In this document: piece by piece, positions 8,361 to 18,117 of the stretch | Position numbering within the stretch: the stretch's first letter is position 1 | How the letters are laid out: each line of letters starts with the position of its first letter | NCBI RefSeq assembly: GCF_038003525.1 | Contig: NZ_JBBOPI010000001.1 | Location: forward strand, 177,001 to 241,000 | Source of the DNA: Solibacillus sp. FSL H8-0538 | GTDB lineage: Bacteria > Bacillota > Bacilli > Bacillales_A > Planococcaceae | Direction of reading: 5' to 3' | Length of the DNA: 64,000 nucleotides | Translations under genes and position numbers: made by a program | The notes under the pieces: model-generated | Database searches by the model: none | The model's input: the letters and a program-made list of their open reading frames with translations, nothing else | Told to the model about the DNA's origin: nothing

Positions 8361-9824
8361 TTGTTGCTAAAATGCGACGAACAGCTGATGCAGGCGACAC
8401 AAGGGCAGACAGGTGAGCGACTCGAAAAAGTCATTAATGCATATATGCAAGATGAATGTATGGATTTACAACCATGGAGAGCAGTGCTACCGGTGGATCT
8501 CATATTAACTGATGAAGAATGTGCAGAGGAATTTTGCTTTCTGCTCCTAAAAAAATACTGGAAGCAGGCGAATTTATTGTTCGTCGAGCCGCTACAGGCT
8601 GTAAATTTAGATATTGAATTTGCCAATGAGCGTATTCAGTTGTTTTTTGAGTCGCCTCAAAATAAAAGCGCACTTTTCAATTATTTAGTCATACACAGCG
8701 AAATGCGTTTTGAGCATTTAATTGCACTTATTTTCGGTAAAACGATGAAGGAAGGAATACGTGGTGCAGGACTGGAATGCTTGTACGTACATAAAATAGA
8801 TGGTCAATATTTTGTACAGGCGATTTATTGTACTCAAAGTTTATTTTGGGAAACCGTATATGCCAAAAAACTCTATTCGATTTTTCAGCAGGTACCATTA
8901 CATGCAATAGATGATCCATTAATACTGATGAAGAATTTTAAAATGCATGTATTAAAAATTGAATCGGTTAACCGGACAGCAACAATTATACATAAGCTTA
9001 TTCAGCGCCTAGATCATGTAAATCCACAGTCTTTCCAATTAAAGCAGTTACACTTATTTAACGTCATAACGCATTTTACGAGTGGACGACGCCATTTTTT
9101 AAAGTTGAAAAAATGCATTGAGCACGTGGAAGCAATGTGGGGAACTGGGCACTGGGCATTAAATGAAAAAGAGCGTACATTATTGTCATATATTTTACTA
9201 AATGATGCTGTGATGAAAAAAGATCGAGAAAAAGTAATTGAGCATGGACTATTTTTAATAGAGCAGGATCGTTTAAATAATCACGCTGTAGAGCTTGTGG
9301 TGGAGTATAGTGATGTACTTAAAAGCATGAAGCCACAGCCAGAAGCGCTTGTAAAAAATTATAAAGAGAATTATTTAGAGTATGTTTTTTTTGTTGTGAT
9401 GGATGCACTCGTGGAGAAGCAGCGTTTTGGGACGGTATTTAGGCTGTTACAGGAGCATGAATTGGCCTCATGTACAGCAATTTATGATGTAGTGAATACT
9501 TCATCGAAAGCGGAGGTACTGCATAAGATAGAAGCAACGGTGCAGCGCGATATTGCTTTTTTAGTAGACAGTTCCCCGCAGTATATGCTGGATTCTGTGC
9601 GTGTGTGGCAAGAGCAGTATACATCACCTACAAGCCCGTACTGGACCGTTGCTGAAATGACGTCGTGGCATATATGTAATGTGTTAAAAACCGTATTTGT
9701 GGAAGAGCAATATGAAGTGTTTGAGAAGCTAATGAGTGTCTACAAAAAATACTTAGTCATTCCATCGCATGTGGAGCGATTACGGGAATTTATTGAAGAA
9801 TACATTGTAAAGCAGGGCTCATAA
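8361..9824 (+). CDS. Protein of unknown function, 487 residues
   Basis: I do not recognise this protein. It is a soluble, mostly helical protein without a signal peptide, membrane segment or clear catalytic motif. It is rich in Phe, Tyr, His and Gln and has scattered Cys residues that do not form pairs. The start is TTG at 8361 (a second TTG follows at once), with GGGGGAGGGG six to ten bases upstream. The reading frame is long with normal codon use, so the gene is real. It stands alone between a terminator and the small membrane-protein gene at 9953. Repeated short helices suggest a scaffold fold, which is only a guess. Confidence 0.8.
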   Translation: MLLKCDEQLMQATQGQTGERLEKVINAYMQDECMDLQPWRAVLPVDLILTDEECAEEFCFLLLKKYWKQANLLFVEPLQAVNLDIEFANERIQLFFESPQNKSALFNYLVIHSEMRFEHLIALIFGKTMKEGIRGAGLECLYVHKIDGQYFVQAIYCTQSLFWETVYAKKLYSIFQQVPLHAIDDPLILMKNFKMHVLKIESVNRTATIIHKLIQRLDHVNPQSFQLKQLHLFNVITHFTSGRRHFLKLKKCIEHVEAMWGTGHWALNEKERTLLSYILLNDAVMKKDREKVIEHGLFLIEQDRLNNHAVELVVEYSDVLKSMKPQPEALVKNYKENYLEYVFFVVMDALVEKQRFGTVFRLLQEHELASCTAIYDVVNTSSKAEVLHKIEATVQRDIAFLVDSSPQYMLDSVRVWQEQYTSPTSPYWTVAEMTSWHICNVLKTVFVEEQYEVFEKLMSVYKKYLVIPSHVERLREFIEEYIVKQGS

Positions 9825-9886
9825 AGCAGCGGAATATTTGTTAAAATTATCATAAAAAGTAATTATTATGCTTTTGTGTATAAAAT

Positions 9887-9929
9887 TGTGATTTTTTTCA
9901 CATCAAATTATCTCATATTTTATTATACT
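9887..9929 (+). promoter_or_regulatory. Fnr/Crp-type activator site and promoter
   Basis: TGTGA (9887-9891), six T, then TCACA (9898-9902): an exact TGTGA-N6-TCACA palindrome, the consensus known for Crp and for Bacillus Fnr. TATACT at 9924-9929 is a plausible -10 box. A start site seven bases beyond it would put the centre of the palindrome near -41.5, the classic class II activation position. The placement of the start is inference. Confidence 0.6.
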
Positions 9930-9952
9930 TTTTGTAAAAGGAGTGATAAATT

Positions 9953-10039
9953 ATGAAAGCATTTATCTTAGGCTCAGTTGGTACGGTTTTATCTATTATA
10001 GTGGGAATCGGTGTTTATCAAGTACTTATTTCTGTGTAA
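9953..10039 (+). CDS. Single-helix membrane mini-protein, 28 residues
   Basis: ATG at 9953 follows a very good ribosome binding site (AAAAGGAGTG, seven bases upstream) and gives a 28-residue peptide. Lys2 is the only charged residue, and the rest is one hydrophobic helix (LGSVGTVLSIIVGIGVYQVL). The gene has its own promoter with an Fnr/Crp-type site and its own terminator, so it is a complete small transcription unit. By size and shape it resembles small helper subunits such as those of terminal oxidases, but nothing in the sequence names it. An oxygen- or respiration-related role is inferred from the regulatory site only. Confidence 0.65.
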   Translation: MKAFILGSVGTVLSIIVGIGVYQVLISV

Positions 10040-10045
10040 CATATA

Positions 10046-10088
10046 AACAAAGGAGTTGGACCAAAAATGGCCCAGCTCCTTTGTTATT
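10046..10088. terminator. Bidirectional terminator
   Basis: AACAAAGGAGTTGGACC (10046-10062) pairs with GGCCCAGCTCCTTTGTT (10069-10085), with A and T runs at the ends. It serves the mini-protein gene and the convergent CoA-transferase gene. Confidence 0.88.
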
Positions 10089-11268
10089 TTAAAATATCAT
10101 TTGCGCGTAAAAGAGAAATTTTTTCCGCAGAATAACCGTACTCCGCTAAAATCTCCTCTGTATGTGCGCCCATTTTTGCTCCAACGAACTGATAATTTGG
10201 TTCGACACCGTCAAATTTTAGTGCAGTTCCAATTTGGCGCTGCGTCGATCCGTCTGGCTTTGGTACTTCAACAACCATATTACGTGCTTGAAGTTGCGGA
10301 TGCTCACATGCTTCGTCAAATGTTAAGACAGGCTCAACACAGCCGTGGAAATCGTCATTGAAAATTTCCAGCCACTCATCAAATGTTTTTGAACTAAATG
10401 CATCACAAACGGCTTCTTTAAAGCGTAGCTGTGTATACGATGAATCCGTAAACTTACTATCAATGAGCTCGGGTATGTCGAGCGCCACACAAAGTAGCTT
10501 ACGGAACTGTGGCTCAAGACTTCCTACAGAGAAGTAGCGTCCGTCCTTTGTTTTATAGTAATCATAGAACGTACCGCCGTTTAAAATTTCTTCCTCGGGT
10601 TGCGGTGCCTGTCCGCTCCCGAAAAACTGCGAGCCGTACAGCGCATTCATCGTAAATATCGCATCAGTCATTGAGACATCAATAAATTTACCTTCCCCAG
10701 TTTTCTCGCGGTGTAATGCTGCAGCGAGCACCCCTACTGCTGCATGCAATGTCCCGCCAGCCATATCGGCAATTTGAATTCCCATGGCAACAGGTTTTTT
10801 ATTTTTTTGGCGTGAGTGATCTAGCACACCCGCTATTGAAAGATAGTTATTATCGTGGCCCGGACGAGTAGCATAAGGACCTGTTTGGCCATAGCCTGTA
10901 ATCGCACAATAAATTATGCGCGGATTTACTTGTTTAAGCGTTTCATAATCAATGCCGAGGCGTTTCATGACACCCGGACGGAACCCTTCCACGATAATGT
11001 CATAGTCCAAAATGAGCTTTTTCACAATTTCTGCTGCTTCCGGCAACTTTAAATTCAGCGTAATCGAACGTTTGGAACGGTTTAAATGTTGATGAATGAA
11101 TGACTCTCTGTCCTCATCATATGGTGGCATAATACGCATTAAGTCTACGCGTCGTTCAGATTCTACGTGAATGACATCAGCTCCTAAATCAGCGAACATC
11201 ATTGTGGCAAGTGGCCCGGGTAATAGTGAAGAAAAGTCGAGTATTTTTAATCCATTTAATATGGTCAT
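10084..11268 (-). CDS. CaiB/BaiF family (class III) CoA-transferase
   Basis: A 394-residue class III CoA-transferase, which moves CoA between two carboxylic acids through an aspartyl-CoA intermediate. The catalytic Asp is expected at residue 168 in IQIADMAGG, matching the position in formyl-CoA transferase. The N-terminal nucleotide-like fold is seen in LDFSSLLPGPLATMMFADLGADVIHVE, and the NRSKRSITLNLK segment is typical. It is divergent from an acyl-CoA ligase at 11999, so both may serve one acyl-CoA pathway. Candidates include formyl-, carnitine-like or succinyl-CoA exchange; the substrate is undecided. A G-rich ribosome binding site precedes the ATG at 11268. Confidence 0.9.
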   Translation of the reverse strand: MTILNGLKILDFSSLLPGPLATMMFADLGADVIHVESERRVDLMRIMPPYDEDRESFIHQHLNRSKRSITLNLKLPEAAEIVKKLILDYDIIVEGFRPGVMKRLGIDYETLKQVNPRIIYCAITGYGQTGPYATRPGHDNNYLSIAGVLDHSRQKNKKPVAMGIQIADMAGGTLHAAVGVLAAALHREKTGEGKFIDVSMTDAIFTMNALYGSQFFGSGQAPQPEEEILNGGTFYDYYKTKDGRYFSVGSLEPQFRKLLCVALDIPELIDSKFTDSSYTQLRFKEAVCDAFSSKTFDEWLEIFNDDFHGCVEPVLTFDEACEHPQLQARNMVVEVPKPDGSTQRQIGTALKFDGVEPNYQFVGAKMGAHTEEILAEYGYSAEKISLLRANDILK

Positions 11269-11998
11269 TTGCCCATCCCCCCCCTTTAAGTGATTAATAA
11301 CGGAATTATGTAATTATACAGAATATTTTAATAATATCATTATTATAGCAGTTGTTTTTGTGAAATTATATATTTATGTAACAATATAGTGTAAATTATC
11401 TGAAAATTACATAGCTATGTTGAAATTTAATAGAAAGTTTTTTCTTTTAAGAAGGGAAATTACATTTGAATACATAGAAATAGGACTTATCACCACAAGT
11501 CGGGGATGACAACTAGAGTAGGATGATTGTTGATTGGACTGAGCGTAGCGAGGGAAGCGGCTCATCAAACGCGTCCAGCCAGAACGCAAATCAACCTGAA
11601 GTTATGGTGTTTAACAATAAAAAAAGATTATAAAACATAAATAGACACATTTATAAAGAGGCTTTGACTAATTCGGGGGAGCAATTTATAAAAGATTTTT
11701 ACTGCGCATTCATATTAAAATGAAAGAATATTACTAAAATATATAGAAGAGTAGGTATAAAAAATATTAATTTAGTTTTCTAAATTTCATGAAGTAAAAA
11801 TATTCTTAAAAGTTCACAATTCGACTACTACATCACAATGAAGATAATTTAAAATGAAGATAAATAGCTACTATTTTATATGAAATGGGATTTTAATAAA
11901 ATTATTTTAATATAAGGAAAATTAAAGTGTATTATAATGAATAAATTTTGAACGTTGGGAGTCATGTCGAGTGAATTAAAAGAACGGGGGAATGTAAA
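11269..11998. other. Long AT-rich divergent intergenic region
   Basis: About 730 bases between two divergent CoA-metabolism genes. Apart from the repeat at 11529-11595 I see no gene. The sequence is very AT-rich with many stop codons in all frames. Promoters for both flanking genes should be here, but no box pair stands out. Confidence 0.4.
11529..11595. repeat. Bacillales-type palindromic repeat remnant
   Basis: GTTGATT (11529-11535) and AATCAAC (11589-11595) are perfect inverted ends around a GC-rich core (GAGCGTAGCGAGGGAAGCGG, then CGTCCAGCC.GAACG). From memory this is a shortened form of the GC-rich dispersed repeat seen between genes in many Bacillales. Its base composition is unlike the AT-rich DNA around it. 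Confidence 0.6.
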
Positions 11999-13525
11999 GT
12001 GGAGTTTAATGTTGGCAAAATGTTAATGAACCGTGCAAATTTATTTGGAAACAAAGAAGGCTTCGTAAGAGATAACATCCGTCTTTCTTTTAGTGATTTT
12101 AATGAAAGCGCTAATACAATTGCCCACTTTTTAGTCGAGCAGGGCTTTGTTAAAGGGGACAAACTAGCGATCATTTGCAAAAATAACGAGGATTTCGCTG
12201 CTGTTTTTTTTGCAGCTGCAAAAATTGGGGTCATTACCGTGGCGATTAATTATAAGCTGCAGCCAAAAGAAGTCGCATTCGTCGTAAATCATTGTTATGC
12301 AAAGGGGGTTATGTACGGGGACGATCACCTAAAGTTAGTTGCTGCCATTAAGGCACTCGTATTTGTTGAGCTTTATTTTACAAATGATTCGGCAGGAGAA
12401 GATACGTTGGTCGCTAACATCATATCATCATATGGAAAACAAGAACCTACCTACCGTTCTTCTGGAGATGACCCCATATTAATAATGTATACATCTGGTA
12501 CAACAGGTGAGCCAAAAGGGGCAATGCTGTCCCATAATAATTTAATTTCATCAGCAATTACGTTATCTTCATCGATTAGCTGGTGGGAAACGGACCGCTA
12601 CCTACATATGGTACCGCTATTTCATATTGCAGGGTTTACGCCACTCATTACGAATGTGCATACCGGGGCAACGACAGTTTTCTTAGAGAACTTTGAGCCA
12701 ATTCAAGCTTGGCAAGTCATGGAGCGTGAAAAAATTACAACGATGATGTCCATGCCAGAAATGCTCGTTTCACTGATTAAAGCCATTGATCTGATGAAAC
12801 CGGATTTTTCAACGATTCGTACAATTACTTGTGGTACGTCTACAGTCCCGCAGCAAATTATTCATGTGTTCAAACAGTTTGGTATTCCGGTACAGCAAGT
12901 GTACGGACTGACGGAATTCACAGGTGGCCTAACGATATGGCGTAGTGAATTTGATGAGCAAAAATATGACTCAAAAGGCAAGCTGGTTATGTATAGCGAA
13001 ATAAAGGTCGTTTCTTTGGAAACAGGTGAAGCGCTTCAGCCACATGAAGACGGAGAAATTTTATGCCGCGGCCCTCAAACATTCCTGGGCTACTTTAAAG
13101 ATGAAGAATCAACAAAAAATGCATTGGTTGACGGTTGGTACCATACTGGCGATATAGGTCATGTGGATGAGGAAGGATTTCTTTATTTAGTCGACCGCAT
13201 GAAGGATATTATTGTTCATAATGGAGAGAAAATTTATAGTGCCGAGGTGGAAAACTTACTCGTGTCACATTTCGCAGTTGCACAGGCGGCCGTAATTGGT
13301 GTTCCACGCCCGGATTATGGTGAAATTCCAATTGCCTATATTGTGCTTGCGGAGGGGAAGGTTGTGACAGCAGCTGAGCTTATTCAATATTGTAAGAACG
13401 AGCTTGCGGCTTATAAAGTCGTGCGTGAAATTATTTTCATAGAGCATTTACCGCGCAATGCTGTCGGCAAAATATTGAAAGACGAGCTACGTAAGCAAAG
13501 TCGAAATGCAGTCCAATCAAAGTAA
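11999..13525 (+). CDS. AMP-forming acyl-CoA synthetase
   Basis: A 508-residue ANL-superfamily ligase that activates a carboxylic acid with ATP and joins it to CoA. The ATP-loop motif is YTSGTTGEPKG (about residues 162-172). Further motifs are YGLTEFTGG, GWYHTGDIG, DRMKDIIVHNGEKIY for the hinge, and the C-terminal catalytic Lys in PRNAVGKILK. It starts with GTG at 11999 behind GGGGGAA. Length and motifs fit fatty-acid or carnitine/crotonobetaine-type ligases. Its divergent neighbour is a class III CoA-transferase, which fits a shared acid-activation route. The chain length accepted cannot be judged. Confidence 0.9.
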   Translation: MEFNVGKMLMNRANLFGNKEGFVRDNIRLSFSDFNESANTIAHFLVEQGFVKGDKLAIICKNNEDFAAVFFAAAKIGVITVAINYKLQPKEVAFVVNHCYAKGVMYGDDHLKLVAAIKALVFVELYFTNDSAGEDTLVANIISSYGKQEPTYRSSGDDPILIMYTSGTTGEPKGAMLSHNNLISSAITLSSSISWWETDRYLHMVPLFHIAGFTPLITNVHTGATTVFLENFEPIQAWQVMEREKITTMMSMPEMLVSLIKAIDLMKPDFSTIRTITCGTSTVPQQIIHVFKQFGIPVQQVYGLTEFTGGLTIWRSEFDEQKYDSKGKLVMYSEIKVVSLETGEALQPHEDGEILCRGPQTFLGYFKDEESTKNALVDGWYHTGDIGHVDEEGFLYLVDRMKDIIVHNGEKIYSAEVENLLVSHFAVAQAAVIGVPRPDYGEIPIAYIVLAEGKVVTAAELIQYCKNELAAYKVVREIIFIEHLPRNAVGKILKDELRKQSRNAVQSK

Positions 13526-13592
13526 GTTAATAACCCAAAAAGAGATTAAGCAACGTTGAATTGGGGAAAAGTATGCTGGCTGATTATACATG

Positions 13593-13645
13593 CGGTTCAA
13601 ATTGGTGTTGTGTAGAACAATGACAATTTGAATCGTTTTCTTTTT
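13593..13645 (+). terminator. Rho-independent terminator
   Basis: CGGTTCAAATTG (13593-13604) pairs with CAATTTGAATCG (13624-13635) with one G-T pair, followed by TTTTCTTTTT. It closes the acyl-CoA synthetase gene. Confidence 0.8.
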
Positions 13646-13783
13646 GAGCATATATGGCAGAAATTAGTATGAACTAATTGCGCATTTAAACCGATATAAA
13701 GTGTATGAATTGTAATTTTCAAAGCAATAAGAAAGCTATTTTACATAAATATAGTTTTATAGTAAAGGGAGGTATTTACCTGC

Positions 13784-16700
13784 ATGAATCCTAAAAAAAT
13801 ACAAAAATTGAACAAAGTAGCAGTTGCAACCGTGTTAGCAACGAGCGGGATTGCGGTCGCAGTACCACATTCGGCAAACGCCTATATGTTTAGTGACTTA
13901 AATCCGAGTGCCGACTATTACCAGCCAGTCGTTGATTTATTTAATAAAAGAGTAGTAAAGGGCTATTCAGATGGCACATTTAAACCACATCAAGCAATTA
14001 CACGTGGAGAAGCGGCAGAAATGTTGGCGTTGGCTTTAGGCTTAAATACTAAGGATCAAAAAAATCCGTTATTTAAAGATGTACCCATAAGACACCAGTA
14101 CTACTCATATGTTGCAGCATTAACGAATGAGGGTATTATGAGCGGCTATTCCGATAAATCCTTCAAACCGGATGAGCCAATTACACGTGGGCAAATGGCG
14201 AAAATTTTAACACTTGGTTTTAAATTTGGCGTCGCATCAAAGCTCACGCATAATTTTAAAGATGTATCCAGCAAAAATTCGAATGCTTACTTTATTCAAA
14301 CGCTGTTAGATTTAGGTATTACAAAAGGGAAAACACCGGTAACATTTGAACCAGCTAATTCCGTGACGCGCGGTCAGCTCGCAACGTTTGTTTGGCGTGC
14401 GGGTAAGGCAGATGCTGGAGATCCTGTCTATACAATTGGCGATATTAGCGGCTCGACAATGTATATAAACGGCGTAGCCTATACGATTTCAGCAAGCCTA
14501 CAATCTATTTTTAATGCATCGAATCAACGCATTTTAAAAGGTGGCCTTATTGAAGGGACATTTAACGGCAAAACATTAACATCTGTCTCCAAATTAACGA
14601 TTAACGCATCAGGCAATCCCTCAGCGTTACTCGTTTTAAACGGCGAGTACACAAGCTTTGGCGGTGAGTTGATTATTAATGGGAGCTATGTGCGTTTTAA
14701 AAATTGGACATTAACTGGTCGAGTAGTGGTAGCAGAAACACCTAGAAAATCATTAGCAGACTATACGGACCGTTTAAAAAATGTACGTATTGCGGGCTTA
14801 GACGGCTTTGGCTTTATTGACTGGACGAAACCAACAGATCCGGACGATGAAGACTACATAAATCCTCCGGAAGACGAAAATTTAAAACCAAGGCCGGACG
14901 ATCCGACAGGTGGTTGGAAAAAATATGACGAGCGCATGGGCAAGATTGATAAATACATTGATTTTGAAAACTGTGAAGTACGCAACTTATACATCGAGCA
15001 AGACCGTTCGTTTGTATCAAGTAATTCAATAATTGACCGTGTCACAGTGCAAGGTTATGTAAAGAATTTCGAACTTTATGCAGATGCTAAGGCGCTTTAT
15101 ATTGATACAGAAACAAGTTTAAAGATGTACGGTGTTACGGACATCCCGTATGTGTATAAAAACAGCCATCACAATGTATTTTTCAATACGGATAGCTACT
15201 TTGAATTTTTATATGTAGGAAATTCAAATGGGTGGATTGATATCGGCGATTATGTGTATGTAGGTCAAGCAATTATCCCACCAGGAAAAACGCCAAACGA
15301 CATTTTTGATGACTATGAAAATGATAACGATAATATTGGGGATATTGAAGATGAGAATGGTCAAGATGTTGATCGAGACCCAATCGAAAATGAAACTATT
15401 GTAGATAAAACAAACCCGAAAGTGGAACGTTTAACGGTTGCAGCGGAAGGATCAACGGCAACAGTAACCTTCACATCGGATGAAGACGGAACGTACTACT
15501 ATGTTGTACGTGAAAAAGATACGAAACCTCCGACAATTAAGGCAATTCTTGGAGGAGACAGTAAGTTTGCTGGTAAAGGTACCGCAATTGAGGGGAAATC
15601 GGTTTCATTTACAGTAAATAATCTAGAACAGCTAACAGAGTATGTAGTGTACTTAGTTGTAGTAGATAAAAATGATAATGTTTCAGAACGTTATGACGCC
15701 GATTTCACAACGAAGGACGGGACAGCACCAGGAATTCTCAACTTAAAAGGAGAAGCGTTAAAAGGAGGTAAACGTGCACGAATTTCATTTAAACCAAGTG
15801 AGTTAGGTGTCTATAGTTATGTTTTACGAAAAGCAGACGAACCAACGCCGACAGCAGATGATATTTGGCGTACAGGGAAACGTACGACTTTAACAGCAGC
15901 TGATTTGAGTGGTGTAGAATTTATTGATGATACATTAACACCCAACTCATCGTATGTTGTATATATGGTGATGGATGATGTAAGTGGTAACCGTTCGCCT
16001 GTTGTAAAATCAAATACGTTTAGTACGGGCGATTTAGATTTAGACGCGCCGACCGTTGTAAGTATGGAAGTGACGGATATTTTGAAGGATCCGACAAAGG
16101 TATTAATAACATTCAGCGAAAAAATGGACAAAGCAACGGCTGAAAATGTGGCTAACTATGTGTTAGGTGGTACGGGTAACTTAACGGGAAATCCATTTAA
16201 GGCTACATTATCGAAGGATGGAAAAGGTGTAACGTTAGAAGTACCTTCGATGGCGGCATTCGTTATTAATGACACATTAACGGTGAAAATTAGTAAAGTA
16301 CAGGATGAGTCAGGGAATGAAATTGTTGAAACGACCGAAACGTATCGACATAAAGCAGATCAAACAACAGATCCTAAAATTTCGGATTTAAAAGTATATT
16401 CAGTCGGTCCTACGAACAGTTTGAACATTACAAAAGAAGCGTCATTTGAAGCAAATGCTGCGGGTTCTTACTACTATTTAATCGTACCCATTGATCCTAC
16501 GGGCACAATTAAAAAACCAGAGCGTTCGGATGTTATTTTCCCAGAGGAATATTTATCTAAAAACGCTTCAATTAAATTCTCACGTTCTGGAAAAGGTACT
16601 GCGGTTCCAGGGGGGAATATTATTGGTGGTACGAATTTAACGATTGATCCGAATGATTTAAACTTTAAGGCACATCCATATGGCTACCGCATTTATGTGG

Positions 16701-18007
16701 CAATGCAAGATCGTAATGGTAACTATGCTGATAAAGTACTCGATGAATTATTTATTGGGGATGAATCAGCACCGAAAATTATTGCGAATTCATTCTATTT
16801 CCAAGGATCGTCAACAACTCAAGCCGGAGCAGCTCCAGAGGGGTCAGTAACTTCGCCAACAGAGTTCTTCTATCCGATTAACGCGGGTGATCCAACTGAT
16901 CAATATCAAGGTGAGAAATTCTTTAAGTTCCAAATGGAGTTTGATGAGCAGATGGATAAAGCATCGCTTGAAGCAATCGCCAACTATGAAATTGCAGGTA
17001 CAGCAAAAGACAAAGTGAAATTAGTGAAGGCAGAATTATTAACAGGAAACACAAAAGCCATCCTAACATTTGAGGCAGTAGCGTTACCTGAAGAAACAAA
17101 TTATATTGAATATAATTTAATTCATGATGAAACATTATCGATTGGTTTCAAAGCAGGGGCGATTTTAGACTACTCAAAATCAAACGCACTAACAGAAGCA
17201 GCGAAAACGTTTAAGTATAAGGACTTGATTAAACCGAAGTTGAGATATCAAGAGGTTATTAGAACAAACGAAAACTTCGAGGATGATGGAACTGGTAATC
17301 GTGTTATTGTAAATAAACATGTATTAGAATTAACATTTACTGAAGCGATTAATAGCACTACATTAGCTGATTTTGATATTAAAGCTGTTCACAAAAATAT
17401 TTCAAATGACACTACAGGCACAACGCCTATTCTAAATGGAAACTATACAGTGGCAATTGATCCAACCAATAATAAGAAAGTAATGCTAACAATTAATCAA
17501 GCATTGGCAGACCGTGACGAAGTACAGATTAAATTAAACAGTAACAGTGTAAAAGATGTAGCAAACAATACAATTTCAATTGCAAATACAGATTACTTCA
17601 ATGCACTGTATATTTATCGTTTAATGCCTATGAGTATTTTCGCAGCGAAACTTCAAGGTACTATTGGGGAAGGTATAGTTGGATCAACCACAACTTATTA
17701 CAGTAAAGATATTGAAGTTGGTATTAGTGCTGACTATGCTTATCCAGGTATGACAATTTACTATGCTGTTACTAATAACCCAGGTACAAAATTATCACCA
17801 TTCGAAGTAATGAATGCCAATAAAACGTATGCAACTGTTTTCGGAAAGGAACCAATTACTGATATCAGCCAAGCAATAGAATTTGATGCAACCGAAGATG
17901 GTGGTTCAAGTGCCCGCTTTACATCAGGACAACGTATACATCTAGTAATTAAAGATAGCTATGGTAATGTTTCCAATGTTGTTTCCGAAGTTATTGTTAA
18001 GCAATAA
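13784..18007 (+). CDS. Large S-layer-homology surface protein, 1407 residues
   Basis: A secreted cell-wall protein. A signal peptide (positively charged start, then VAVATVLATSGIAVAV, cleaved near SANA) is followed by three SLH domains (about residues 34-205). Their binding motifs read ITRGEAAE, ITRGQMAK and VTRGQLAT; such domains hold proteins to pyruvylated wall polymer. Next come a beta-rich region, an acidic Asp/Asn/Glu linker (about residues 508-545) and a series of Ig-like modules, several with the SbsA_Ig-type motif VLITFSEKMDKATAENVANY. There is no LPXTG motif. Probable role: S-layer or S-layer-associated structure. The start has a good GGAGG ribosome binding site. Confidence 0.9.
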   Translation: MNPKKIQKLNKVAVATVLATSGIAVAVPHSANAYMFSDLNPSADYYQPVVDLFNKRVVKGYSDGTFKPHQAITRGEAAEMLALALGLNTKDQKNPLFKDVPIRHQYYSYVAALTNEGIMSGYSDKSFKPDEPITRGQMAKILTLGFKFGVASKLTHNFKDVSSKNSNAYFIQTLLDLGITKGKTPVTFEPANSVTRGQLATFVWRAGKADAGDPVYTIGDISGSTMYINGVAYTISASLQSIFNASNQRILKGGLIEGTFNGKTLTSVSKLTINASGNPSALLVLNGEYTSFGGELIINGSYVRFKNWTLTGRVVVAETPRKSLADYTDRLKNVRIAGLDGFGFIDWTKPTDPDDEDYINPPEDENLKPRPDDPTGGWKKYDERMGKIDKYIDFENCEVRNLYIEQDRSFVSSNSIIDRVTVQGYVKNFELYADAKALYIDTETSLKMYGVTDIPYVYKNSHHNVFFNTDSYFEFLYVGNSNGWIDIGDYVYVGQAIIPPGKTPNDIFDDYENDNDNIGDIEDENGQDVDRDPIENETIVDKTNPKVERLTVAAEGSTATVTFTSDEDGTYYYVVREKDTKPPTIKAILGGDSKFAGKGTAIEGKSVSFTVNNLEQLTEYVVYLVVVDKNDNVSERYDADFTTKDGTAPGILNLKGEALKGGKRARISFKPSELGVYSYVLRKADEPTPTADDIWRTGKRTTLTAADLSGVEFIDDTLTPNSSYVVYMVMDDVSGNRSPVVKSNTFSTGDLDLDAPTVVSMEVTDILKDPTKVLITFSEKMDKATAENVANYVLGGTGNLTGNPFKATLSKDGKGVTLEVPSMAAFVINDTLTVKISKVQDESGNEIVETTETYRHKADQTTDPKISDLKVYSVGPTNSLNITKEASFEANAAGSYYYLIVPIDPTGTIKKPERSDVIFPEEYLSKNASIKFSRSGKGTAVPGGNIIGGTNLTIDPNDLNFKAHPYGYRIYVAMQDRNGNYADKVLDELFIGDESAPKIIANSFYFQGSSTTQAGAAPEGSVTSPTEFFYPINAGDPTDQYQGEKFFKFQMEFDEQMDKASLEAIANYEIAGTAKDKVKLVKAELLTGNTKAILTFEAVALPEETNYIEYNLIHDETLSIGFKAGAILDYSKSNALTEAAKTFKYKDLIKPKLRYQEVIRTNENFEDDGTGNRVIVNKHVLELTFTEAINSTTLADFDIKAVHKNISNDTTGTTPILNGNYTVAIDPTNNKKVMLTINQALADRDEVQIKLNSNSVKDVANNTISIANTDYFNALYIYRLMPMSIFAAKLQGTIGEGIVGSTTTYYSKDIEVGISADYAYPGMTIYYAVTNNPGTKLSPFEVMNANKTYATVFGKEPITDISQAIEFDATEDGGSSARFTSGQRIHLVIKDSYGNVSNVVSEVIVKQ

Positions 18008-18070
18008 TGAATTTGAATTATTGAACCTACACAGGGTACGTAGATAATTTACTTTAATTTATAAAAATAC

Positions 18071-18117
18071 AAATGCTCCGAGCAGGTTTTATTCTGTTAC
18101 GGGGCGTTTTTTGTTTG
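18071..18117 (+). terminator. Rho-independent terminator
   Basis: AAATGCTCCG pairs with CGGGGCGTTT and the stem continues through AGCAG/CTGTT, followed by a T-run. The lead-in sequence ATTTATAAAAATACAAATGCTC is nearly repeated before the terminator at 29933, so the two terminators look related. Confidence 0.8.
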
